41,183 nucleotides of DNA, taken from positions 108,735 through 149,917 of the forward strand of contig DHEH01000004.1 in NCBI GenBank assembly GCA_002399785.1, in the 5' to 3' direction. A program made the position numbers and the translations under genes. Of this stretch, positions 8,417-15,559 are shown piece by piece (position 1 is the first letter of the stretch; each line of letters starts with the position of its first letter). The notes beneath the pieces are model-generated. The model was not told the origin of the DNA. It was given only the letters and a program-made list of their open reading frames with translations, and did no database searches. The stretch is from Caryophanales bacterium UBA4855. GTDB lineage: Bacteria; Bacillota_I; Bacilli_A; RFN20; CAG-826.

Positions 8417-9055
8417 TTATTTATCAAGTAATGACAATTTATGACTAACTTCAGCCAACGAAGCCGCCATATTAACATTACTTAAGATAATCCCTTTTGG
8501 AACGCGAATGTAAGTTGGAGCAAAGTTCCATATTGCTCTTATTCCGTTATCTATCAATTCATCAACAACTCCCTGTGCAACCGCGCTAGGAACACATATA
8601 ATTCCAATTTGAGCGCTAAGTTCTGGAAGCATTCCGACCATACAATGATAATCGTAAATTGGAATATTATTGACTTTCGTATTAATTAAATCGTTGTTAA
8701 CATCGAATCCAGCAACGATATCTAATCCCATCCCTTCTTCGTTTTTATAATTTAATAAAGCTTTACCTAAAGATCCGCATCCAACAATAATCGATTTATA
8801 TGTATTGATACATAATTTCTTTTCGATATCTCGAATAAGTTGAGAAACATCTCTTCCCCTATTAGGAATTCCTCCAACTGTACTCATGACTGCTATATCT
8901 TTACGAACTTGTTCTTTATTGAAACCTAAAGAATCACTAACGATTTGCGCATTAATATATTTAATGCCTGCAGCTTCGCATTTTTTTAAAAAGACCAAGT
9001 ATATTGGTAATCTGCGAAGTTGGTTTTTTGAGAATGTTACTTTTTGTTTTTTCAT
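8417..9055 (-). CDS. rex: Redox-sensing transcriptional repressor Rex
   Basis: The 212-residue dimeric repressor reads the NADH/NAD+ ratio and represses fermentation genes. The N-terminal winged helix (KNQLRRLPIYLVFLKKC, NAQIVSDSLGFNKEQVRKDIA) is typical of Rex. The Rossmann domain follows from ~res 80 with IIVGCGSLGKALLNY and GFDVN. The C-terminal swapped helix region is present. The start at 9055 (MKKQKVTF) is chosen because the 12 codons upstream overlap the promoter and lack family similarity; AGGAAA lies about 15 nt upstream. It is co-transcribed with adhE, its usual target. No clear Rex box was found upstream. Confidence 0.93.
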   Translation of the reverse strand: MKKQKVTFSKNQLRRLPIYLVFLKKCEAAGIKYINAQIVSDSLGFNKEQVRKDIAVMSTVGGIPNRGRDVSQLIRDIEKKLCINTYKSIIVGCGSLGKALLNYKNEEGMGLDIVAGFDVNNDLINTKVNNIPIYDYHCMVGMLPELSAQIGIICVPSAVAQGVVDELIDNGIRAIWNFAPTYIRVPKGIILSNVNMAASLAEVSHKLSLLDK

Positions 9056-9079
9056 ATTCAGTATTTTTTTCCTGAGTTG

Positions 9080-9108
9080 ATTATATAACATTAAAAAAAG
9101 CTATGCAA
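9080..9108 (-). promoter_or_regulatory. Promoter of rex-adhE
   Basis: On the minus strand TTGCAT (9108-9103) and TATAAT (9085-9080) are 17 nt apart, a near-consensus SigA promoter 25 bp before the chosen rex start. Confidence 0.7.
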
Positions 9109-9134
9109 TAAAAATTATTATAGGAATTCTATTC

Positions 9135-9551
9135 CTATTTAGTAGAAAGTAAAGAACCGAGCGAAATGAGCCCTGGTGCGATACAATACAAAATAAAGAG
9201 AATTAAATATAAGCTAAAATAACTTCCTAAATTAATAAAACCAAAAGTAACAATTCCGCTTCCTAATATGAAAGGAAATATGCCAATTAATTGAGAAAAT
9301 ATACCTTTAGAAAGATTACCTTTCATCATTTTTATCATTACATAAATTGTTAAAACAAGAGAATAAACAATTGAAACAGCGTTAAATAAATAACATAACC
9401 AAAACACAGGATTATAAATATTATTGGCAACATAATGTAAGATATCACTTGAAATGCATATTAAAATTACTGCACAGACAACCGTGATAAATATGATTAA
9501 TTCAAGAACAACTCCAAAAATAGCAACAAATCTGCCAATTATATTTTTCAT
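9135..9551 (-). CDS. Small four-helix membrane protein, unknown function
   Basis: The 138-residue protein is almost entirely hydrophobic. Four membrane segments are visible at about residues 8-32, 45-70, 82-106 and 110-132, with short basic loops (IKMMKGNLSKG). No family was recognised. It begins 4 nt after the stop of the OmpR-type regulator and has no Shine-Dalgarno, so translation is probably coupled to that gene. Its stop lies inside a perfect hairpin (ATAGGAAT, TCT, ATTCCTAT at 9119-9137). It could be a target or accessory of the regulator; that is only inferred from position. Confidence 0.6.
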   Translation of the reverse strand: MKNIIGRFVAIFGVVLELIIFITVVCAVILICISSDILHYVANNIYNPVFWLCYLFNAVSIVYSLVLTIYVMIKMMKGNLSKGIFSQLIGIFPFILGSGIVTFGFINLGSYFSLYLILFILYCIAPGLISLGSLLSTK

Positions 9552-9555
9552 TTTA

Positions 9556-10254
9556 TTATTTAATTGAATTCATACGGTAACCTGTACCGATTTCAGTCCT
9601 GATTAATTTTGAACTGCTAGTATCTTTACTTATTTTTTTCCTAATACCGGCCATAAAAACACGTAATCCACCAGCATCTTGTCCACCTTCGCCCCAAACA
9701 TGGTTAATAATGTATTCATGAGATAAGGATTTATCAATATTGTTTGCTAATAAAACAACAATTTTATATTCAAAATTAGTAAAGTGAACCTCAACACCAT
9801 TTACAAAAACGTTCTTAGCATCAAAATCAATTAAGAAATTTCCATTTTTAAATATGTGACGATCATCAACTTTTAAATATCTAAATTGATTCTTTACACG
9901 AGCAACTAATTCTAAAATATTGTAAGGTTTAACGATATAGTCATTTGCACCGGCATCAAAAGCAAATATCTTTGATTCAATATTTGATCTACCAGTCGCA
10001 ACAATTATTGGAAGTTCATTATTAAATTTTCTAATTGCATCAATAACATACATTCCGTCAGAATCAGGTAAATTTAAATCCAAAATAATTAAATCGATAA
10101 TTGATTTAATACAAATATCAACAGCTTCTTGAGCTTCGCTGATTGAAATGACTTCATAACCTAAATCTTTAAAGGTCTTACGAATCTCTAAACTTCTTGG
10201 TTTGTCATTCATGACGACTAAAATTGTTTTTGGTTTAATATTCTTTTCTGTCAT
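9556..10254 (-). CDS. OmpR/KdpE-like response regulator (orphan)
   Basis: The 232-residue protein has a receiver domain (res ~10-125) and an OmpR-type winged helix (res ~135-230). The phosphoacceptor Asp is in LIILDLNLPDSDG and the conserved Lys in YIVKPYN. The acidic pair near the N-terminus is NDK rather than DD. The effector contains HVWGEGGQDAGGLRVFMAGIRKKI and ends TGYRM, resembling KdpE. No histidine kinase gene is adjacent, so the phosphodonor is unknown. A TATAAT box ends 7 nt before the ATG with no Shine-Dalgarno, so the mRNA is probably leaderless. A tandem repeat upstream suggests autoregulation. Confidence 0.88.
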   Translation of the reverse strand: MTEKNIKPKTILVVMNDKPRSLEIRKTFKDLGYEVISISEAQEAVDICIKSIIDLIILDLNLPDSDGMYVIDAIRKFNNELPIIVATGRSNIESKIFAFDAGANDYIVKPYNILELVARVKNQFRYLKVDDRHIFKNGNFLIDFDAKNVFVNGVEVHFTNFEYKIVVLLANNIDKSLSHEYIINHVWGEGGQDAGGLRVFMAGIRKKISKDTSSSKLIRTEIGTGYRMNSIK

Positions 10255-10261
10255 AATCCGT

Positions 10262-10294
10262 ATTATATCATAAACATTAAGATAATATTAAGAT
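10262..10294 (-). promoter_or_regulatory. Promoter of the OmpR-type regulator with tandem direct repeat
   Basis: TATAAT (10267-10262) lies 7 nt before the ATG. Two ATTAAGAT repeats (plus-strand 10276-10283 and 10287-10294) are 11 bp apart, start to start, and cover the -35 zone, where no consensus -35 is seen. OmpR/PhoB-family proteins bind such 11 bp tandem repeats, so positive autoregulation is likely. Confidence 0.55.
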
Positions 10295-10328
10295 TTTATA
10301 TTTGTAGAATAACATTTTTATACTATTG

Positions 10329-11315
10329 CTAATAAATCGTTAAATTGCCAAAATTTTCACTTACAAATGGGCTATGATTAGTTATTTTTCGTTCAATAAA
10401 ATAGAAGATCCAAAAACTAACAAATACAATGCTACTACCGAATAAAACGTCTGATAAATAATGAGCACCCATTACAATTCTAGATATGCAAACTGTAGTA
10501 GTTAAAACGATAGGAACAACCGTGCAAACAATATAACCTTTTTTTGTTTTTAGAGAATCAAAATAGAAAGGCAAAAACATAATCAAGTAAGTAACTGCTC
10601 CAGCTGCAGAATGGCCGGAAGGAAAAGAAGTAAAATCATCTTTAATATTGTTTCCTAAAATATCAGGAACTTTATTTATTACATACCATGGAGAAAAAAC
10701 TAATGATTCATTCATGTTAATTCCACGATATCTAACACGATTAAAGATTGGTTTCATAATTATATTAACAAGAACTAACCCAACCAAAACAGCAGTAAAT
10801 CCCATCAAAAAATATGATATAAGATGCTTTTCGTTTATTTTTGCTATTGGTTTTTTGATCAATAAAAATAAAACAATTGTTATTGAAGCTCCACTTATAA
10901 AATTAACAACAAATGGTAATAATGAAAACATGTGACTCCATTCGCTATCTGGAGCATAATATCGACAAAAATAGACTTCAATACGATGTAAGCAAGCAAA
11001 ACCAGCACAAGCACCTACTAATAAAAACGCTACTTCAACAAGAATGACTAATGCCTTTTGCTTTCTTTTAAATAATAAACAAGCAAATACAACAAAACCT
11101 AACTGAACAAGCAAATAAATAGGAGACTCACCAAACGCTTCAAAAAAGCGCCCAAACAACGTCTCTGCATATCTAGCGTTTGGTTTTAATGTCGTAACCA
11201 ACAATTTAGATAAAGCGTAATCAAGTTGACCATTGTTTACTGTTACAATAATCAATAAAATTACGAAAATACTTAAAAACGTACCTAAACCAATATAAAA
11301 ATTCTTTTTTGTCAT
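10329..11315 (-). CDS. PAP2-family membrane phosphatase
   Basis: The 328-residue polytopic membrane protein has the three PAP2 motifs in order: KPIFNRVRYR (C1, KxxxxxxRx), FPSGHSA (C2) and SRIVMGAHYLSDVLFG (C3, with the catalytic His). About seven to eight hydrophobic segments are visible. The family dephosphorylates phosphatidate or undecaprenyl pyrophosphate at the outer membrane face. The open frame could begin at 11330, but its first codons overlap a TATAAT box at 11325-11320; the start MTKKNFYIG at 11315 is preferred. No Shine-Dalgarno is present, so the mRNA may be leaderless. The substrate is not predictable. Confidence 0.85.
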   Translation of the reverse strand: MTKKNFYIGLGTFLSIFVILLIIVTVNNGQLDYALSKLLVTTLKPNARYAETLFGRFFEAFGESPIYLLVQLGFVVFACLLFKRKQKALVILVEVAFLLVGACAGFACLHRIEVYFCRYYAPDSEWSHMFSLLPFVVNFISGASITIVLFLLIKKPIAKINEKHLISYFLMGFTAVLVGLVLVNIIMKPIFNRVRYRGINMNESLVFSPWYVINKVPDILGNNIKDDFTSFPSGHSAAGAVTYLIMFLPFYFDSLKTKKGYIVCTVVPIVLTTTVCISRIVMGAHYLSDVLFGSSIVFVSFWIFYFIERKITNHSPFVSENFGNLTIY

Positions 11316-11381
11316 AGCTTTATTATACAAACTATAAATAACAATTAAACTTTTTATTATTGAATGATATATGAAATTTAA

Positions 11382-11409
11382 AAAATAATGGGGATTAGCA
11401 AGGGATTTT
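11382..11409 (-). repeat. Dispersed 3'-end repeat, copy 2
   Basis: The copy lies 8 nt after the stop of the CDF transporter gene. Read on the minus strand it is ATCCCTTGCTAATCCCCAT then TATTTT. No hairpin accompanies it here. Confidence 0.85.
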
Positions 11410-11417
11410 AAAAAATA

Positions 11418-12611
11418 TCACTTAACATATTTTTCATCGAAATTAATAACAGCAAAATATTGTGGTTTTATTTTTTTAATCTCTTTACGAATTTGATGAG
11501 CAAGTTTAGCTTTATCAATATCTTTATCATTAGGAACAACCAAATCAAAAATTACATTTGTATGAGTTGGTCCAGCAACAACTCTTAAATCATGAAAAGA
11601 TAAATCAGAATGAATTTTTGGTAACAATTCAGAAATTTGCTCTTTTAAAATCGGAATTTCTTTATTTTTTGTATCGACAGGATCCATGTGCACTGTCAAA
11701 GAAATTCCGTACTTATTTCCAACTTCTTTTTCGATATTATCTATCATATCATGCGATTTAAACATATTTTCATAGCCATCAACCTCAACATGAATAGTCA
11801 TAAATATTTTTGTTGGTCCATAAGAATGCATAATTGCATCATGAGTTCCTAAAACACCTTTATATGATTCAACATCTTTAACAATATCATCAAATAATTT
11901 TTCGTCTGGTGCCGATCCAATTAAAGGAGAAGCGGTTTCAACAATCATTTTGATTCCACTATAAAGAATAAAAATAGCAACCAATATTGAAATTGAAGGA
12001 TCGATATACCAAGCATTGATGTTAGCATATTTTAATAATAAGAATTGAGTTAATGAAGCGATTAAAACGCATCCAGTCGAAATACAATCATTAAAAGAAT
12101 CTTGCATGGAAGCTTTTAAAGCAACGGAATTTATCGCTTTTCCTAAACCATAATAAAATAGTCCAAGAATTACTTTGAATAAAATTGAAGCACCCAATAT
12201 CACAAACGCCCAAACATTATAATTAGTATCGCTATTTCCAGAAATTAATGTGGTAATTGCCGAATACCCTAATACCAATGCAACTCCGATAATGATAAAC
12301 GAAATAATCATTCCTGCGATATATTCGATTCTTTCGTGTCCAAACGGATGTTTAAAATCAGCAGGTTTGCTTGCCATTTTAAAGCCAATTAAATTAACAA
12401 AACAAGAAAATAAATCTGTTAAGTTATTGATGGCATCACTTATTATCGACATAGAAACAGTAATTATTCCAATTAATAATTTTAACGAAAACAAAAGAAG
12501 GTTAATAAAAATTCCGCCACAAGCAGCTAAAACTCCATGAGCAGTACGGACTTTTTCATTATTAACATCTTGATAATTTTTAATAAATAATTTTCTTAGA
12601 AAATTTATCAT
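11418..12611 (-). CDS. Cation diffusion facilitator (CDF) metal transporter
   Basis: The 397-residue antiporter exports divalent metals (Zn, Fe, Mn or Co) in exchange for protons. Six transmembrane segments span ~res 25-225. The family signature is seen in IISDAINNLTDLFS (metal-site Asp), KHPFGHERIEYIAG and SFNDCISTG on TM5. A cytoplasmic CDF domain follows (~res 230-310, DAIMHSYGP, HVEVDG), then a further ~80-residue segment (DLRVVAGPTHTNVIFDL) found in a longer Firmicute subgroup. The metal cannot be assigned from sequence. No Shine-Dalgarno precedes the ATG. It ends with repeat copy 2. Confidence 0.9.
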   Translation of the reverse strand: MINFLRKLFIKNYQDVNNEKVRTAHGVLAACGGIFINLLLFSLKLLIGIITVSMSIISDAINNLTDLFSCFVNLIGFKMASKPADFKHPFGHERIEYIAGMIISFIIIGVALVLGYSAITTLISGNSDTNYNVWAFVILGASILFKVILGLFYYGLGKAINSVALKASMQDSFNDCISTGCVLIASLTQFLLLKYANINAWYIDPSISILVAIFILYSGIKMIVETASPLIGSAPDEKLFDDIVKDVESYKGVLGTHDAIMHSYGPTKIFMTIHVEVDGYENMFKSHDMIDNIEKEVGNKYGISLTVHMDPVDTKNKEIPILKEQISELLPKIHSDLSFHDLRVVAGPTHTNVIFDLVVPNDKDIDKAKLAHQIRKEIKKIKPQYFAVINFDEKYVK

Positions 12612-13250
12612 ACACGAATTGTAAACTTATAAAACATTTAATTCAATTAATCATTTAATTTAGCGACAAAAAGACACTAAATTATATGGTGTGTAATTGA
12701 TTTTTAATCAAAAAATACTTATCAATCTTTTGACTACCAAAAAATATTAATGACATAAAATTATAATAAGACCAATTTAAATAAAAATTAGACATTCTTA
12801 CACCATCGTCTATATCTACAATATAAAAGTAGATGCATCTATTAATTCTTTCATTAATGCTTGACAGGCATTTTTATTAACAGATACTTCATATAATTGA
12901 AAATTTGATTACCAAAATCTATTTTTGTTAAAGTGTTAGAAGATAGCAAAACAACCTCAATATTTATTTTTTGAGCATTATTTAACCCGTCCATTTCAAC
13001 AACGGACTCACTACAACTCATCAAAAATATTTCGTATGAAATATGTGCTGTTTTAATTATATTTTTCATATTTAGTTCCATCGAAATAATAACAAAATGA
13101 CTAATAAAAAAGACAGTTGTTTTGTTCGTATATGCATTTTTACTTTTTATTGAACGTTTATATATAAACAACACAATAAAGAACTTCTTGATACTTTTTA
13201 TTTTTTTCTTTAATTAATTTTCGTATCTATTAATATTTTTGTTAAACATA
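12612..13250. other. AT-rich intergenic stretch with one doubtful short ORF
   Basis: This ~640 bp stretch has no recognisable gene. A minus-strand ORF ending at 12854 could code 71 residues from an ATG at 13069 (MKNIIKTAHISYEIFLMSC...), with only a weak GGA upstream. It lacks family features and may be chance or a remnant. The 70 bp before the CDF gene hold its promoter, without a consensus -35. Confidence 0.4.
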
Positions 13251-13274
13251 AAAAGCGCAAATTATTGCGCTTTT
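13251..13274. terminator. Strong bidirectional-looking terminator
   Basis: A perfect 10 bp stem, AAAAGCGCAA (13251-13260) and TTGCGCTTTT (13265-13274), encloses a 4 nt loop. It lies downstream of the GT2 gene and would end the long minus-strand glycan block. Confidence 0.75.
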
Positions 13275-13313
13275 ACATTTTGTAATTAAAATATTAAGTA
13301 AGAGTTTATAGCC

Positions 13314-13341
13314 AAAATCCCCTGCAAACCCCTGCTCTTTT
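13314..13341 (+). repeat. Dispersed 3'-end repeat, copy 3 (inverted and divergent)
   Basis: ATCCCCTGCAAACCCCTGC followed by TCTTTT resembles the other copies but lies in the opposite direction to the gene it follows. Its last base overlaps the stop codon of the GT2 gene. It is the most divergent member. Confidence 0.6.
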
Positions 13342-14375
13342 TATCCTACTTTTGTTTTACGGCATTCAAAATCATAAAAAGCATTTATAAGTTTTTTCTT
13401 AAGTGATTTAAATGGAACTAACAAAACAAAGAAATAATATGATCTGAATTTTAAAAATCTATACATATGTGGATCTCTTTTTTTAATGCTAGCAAAATAA
13501 TCATTAACAACTTTCCATTGCTTTTTTAGATCTCCGTCTCCGATTGTACAAAAAGCAACAGTGACAATATTAATAACGTTTAAAGCATGTTTCAAGTAAT
13601 ACTTTAAGCCTTTATCAAGTTTAACTAAATCATCATATTTAATCGAATCAATCATTAAGTTAACAACTTTTAATTGTTGATCATATCTTTTAACAAAATT
13701 AGCCTTATTGATCGATTGATCACTTCTACCGATAAAGTAAGAATATAAATTCACATCTAGGTAAAAGATAGATTTACAATAAATTAATGGTTTATAAGAA
13801 AAATAATTATCAACATAAAAACAATGTTTAGGTAATATTGTGCAACTTTTAATTAAGGTTTCTGTTTTATAAACAAGCGAATGCATTAATATCATTTTTG
13901 AAAAGTGCATATGCTTAATATTTTTCCAAGTATTAAACGAATTTGGTTTCATATATTTGCTATATGTAGAGACAAATTGAGTATTATCTAAAACATGATC
14001 ATAAACGAAATTACATAAATATAAATCAGGAGAAATATCGTCTCTATAGTGTATTTTAATAGTTTCAAGCAACTCTAAATAACCATCTTTATAAAGATGA
14101 TCGTCACTATCTACTACTTTATAATATAAACCAGTGGCATGAGCCAAACCTTGATTAACACCTTCACCATGACCAGAATTTTCTTGATCGACATATTTTA
14201 CTATTGTTGGATATTTAGCAGCATATTCTTTACAAATATCTAAAGTTTTATCTTTAGAACCATCGTTAATAATGATGATTTCAACATCTTCACCACCAAC
14301 TAATAAAGAATCAACACAATTACGCAAATATGCTTCACTATTGTAACTGGGGACACCAAAAGAAATATATTTCAT
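13341..14375 (-). CDS. Family 2 glycosyltransferase
   Basis: The 344-residue cytosolic GT-A enzyme transfers a sugar from a nucleotide donor. The N-terminal domain shows SFGVPSYNSEAYLRNC, the nucleotide-binding IIINDGSKDKTLDIC and the DxD-type motif VDSDDHLY (~res 92-99). ENSGHGEGVNQGL is typical of GT2. There are no clear transmembrane segments; the C-terminus ends in a hydrophobic, basic stretch (RFLKFRSYYFFVLLVPFKSLKKKL) that could lie on the membrane. The ATG at 14375 is preferred over the in-frame TTG at 14381; AGGAG is 11 and 5 nt upstream of them. It is the last gene of the block that begins with the surface lipoprotein, so it may build or decorate a surface glycan. Donor and acceptor are unknown. 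Confidence 0.88.
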   Translation of the reverse strand: MKYISFGVPSYNSEAYLRNCVDSLLVGGEDVEIIIINDGSKDKTLDICKEYAAKYPTIVKYVDQENSGHGEGVNQGLAHATGLYYKVVDSDDHLYKDGYLELLETIKIHYRDDISPDLYLCNFVYDHVLDNTQFVSTYSKYMKPNSFNTWKNIKHMHFSKMILMHSLVYKTETLIKSCTILPKHCFYVDNYFSYKPLIYCKSIFYLDVNLYSYFIGRSDQSINKANFVKRYDQQLKVVNLMIDSIKYDDLVKLDKGLKYYLKHALNVINIVTVAFCTIGDGDLKKQWKVVNDYFASIKKRDPHMYRFLKFRSYYFFVLLVPFKSLKKKLINAFYDFECRKTKVG

Positions 14376-14426
14376 CTTCAATCAAACTCCTAAACGATTT
14401 AATTTAAGTTATTTATAATATAACAT

Positions 14427-15557
14427 TTAAGCTCTACTTGCTCTTAATTTTTTAACTTCTTCACTAACTTTTGTATAATCTTCACTAGCAGAGATTTTAT
14501 TTTGAAGAGCTTTGTTTGCTAATTCATCAGCTTTAATAACTTTTTCACCTAATAAAGTAACTTTTTTTTCTTTGTTTTTGATTGAGTCTAAATTATTGTC
14601 TGATTTAGCTTTTTCAGCACCAAGAATATTTAATTCTTTTAAATATTTATCAATAATAGCATTAGCTGCAATGGCTTTAGAATTAGCTAAAGTCTCACAT
14701 GTATGATTGTTCTTTTCGGCTTCAGATAAGCGATAATTTTCATCAGCAATTTGAGCTTCTAAACTAACTTTATCAAATTTATTCTTTAAATTAACGTCAT
14801 TTGGATTGGCTTCAACTTTAACTTTTAAGGCTTCAAGTTGTTTATTTTTAGAATCTCTAACATTCTTGTAATTTGGGAAGATAATCATGAATATAAAGAA
14901 GAAGATAAACATTGATAAACCACCAGTAATAAAGGTCTTAAGAATGTTTTGTAACCAAATTTCCCATCCCCATAATGTTAAGAATGGTGAACAAATTCCC
15001 CAAACAGCATTAACGAATAAAGAAATTAAGATCCAACCAATAAAATACCACATAGATTGCCAAACAACATTACCATGTGATCTATAGGTAATATTTCTTT
15101 GTAATGGAAGATTGATACATTGAGCAACAAAAACGGCGATTTCAAAAGCAATAAAGTTTCCTAATCCACCTTGAGCACCGGCTAAAGTAGGATCAGTAGT
15201 AATTGCTCCAGCTACAGTTCTCATTGGTTCATTAAATATAGCCCATTGTAATGGTGTTCCATCAGCATAAGTTAAGGAACCTAAATTAACTGCTGGCCAA
15301 ATAAATGGTTGAGTTGATAAACCGGCAAAAACATAAGGTAAGAAGGTCATAATTAAATATTGAATAATTGTAACACCTTCACTAAAAACTAAGAAAAAGA
15401 AAACTAGATAGATTGCAGAAGCTAATTTTGAGTGTTTGTCGCTAAAGTTATACCACACTCCAAGCCACCAACGCCAAATCTTTTGAAAGAATGCTAAAAA
15501 CGCATTCTTATTTAATGGTTTCGTCTCAAATTTAGTTGTATTTATTGTATTTTCCAT
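14427..15557 (-). CDS. Polytopic membrane protein with long coiled-coil tail
   Basis: The 376-residue protein has hydrophobic segments at about residues 45-70, 75-85, 125-150, 168-190 and 205-230, with a Trp-rich start (IWRWWLGVWYNF). Residues ~232-376 are highly charged and helical (SKNKQLEALKVKVEANPND through SEEVKKLRASRA), predicted coiled coil. The positive-inside rule (NYKNVRDSKNKQ after the last helix) puts the tail in the cytoplasm. The membrane part is reminiscent of GtrA-like proteins but the match is not firm. Two bases separate it from the upstream GH3 gene, so the pair is tightly co-expressed. It could scaffold the GH3 or GT2 enzyme at the membrane (inference). Confidence 0.6.
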   Translation of the reverse strand: MENTINTTKFETKPLNKNAFLAFFQKIWRWWLGVWYNFSDKHSKLASAIYLVFFFLVFSEGVTIIQYLIMTFLPYVFAGLSTQPFIWPAVNLGSLTYADGTPLQWAIFNEPMRTVAGAITTDPTLAGAQGGLGNFIAFEIAVFVAQCINLPLQRNITYRSHGNVVWQSMWYFIGWILISLFVNAVWGICSPFLTLWGWEIWLQNILKTFITGGLSMFIFFFIFMIIFPNYKNVRDSKNKQLEALKVKVEANPNDVNLKNKFDKVSLEAQIADENYRLSEAEKNNHTCETLANSKAIAANAIIDKYLKELNILGAEKAKSDNNLDSIKNKEKKVTLLGEKVIKADELANKALQNKISASEDYTKVSEEVKKLRASRA

Positions 15558-15559
15558 AA

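Noticed and set aside
8398..8478. Upstream extension of adhE (27 codons)
   Set aside because: It overlaps rex, has no family similarity, and the ATG at 8397 has a strong AGGAG.
9103..9137. Rex box at the rex promoter
   Set aside because: No TTGTTAA/TTAACAA-type palindrome is present; only the TTGCAT/TATAAT promoter is supported.
12854..13174. 106-residue ORF between the CDF and GT2 genes
   Set aside because: No family, poor start region and low-complexity composition; noted only within the intergenic entry.
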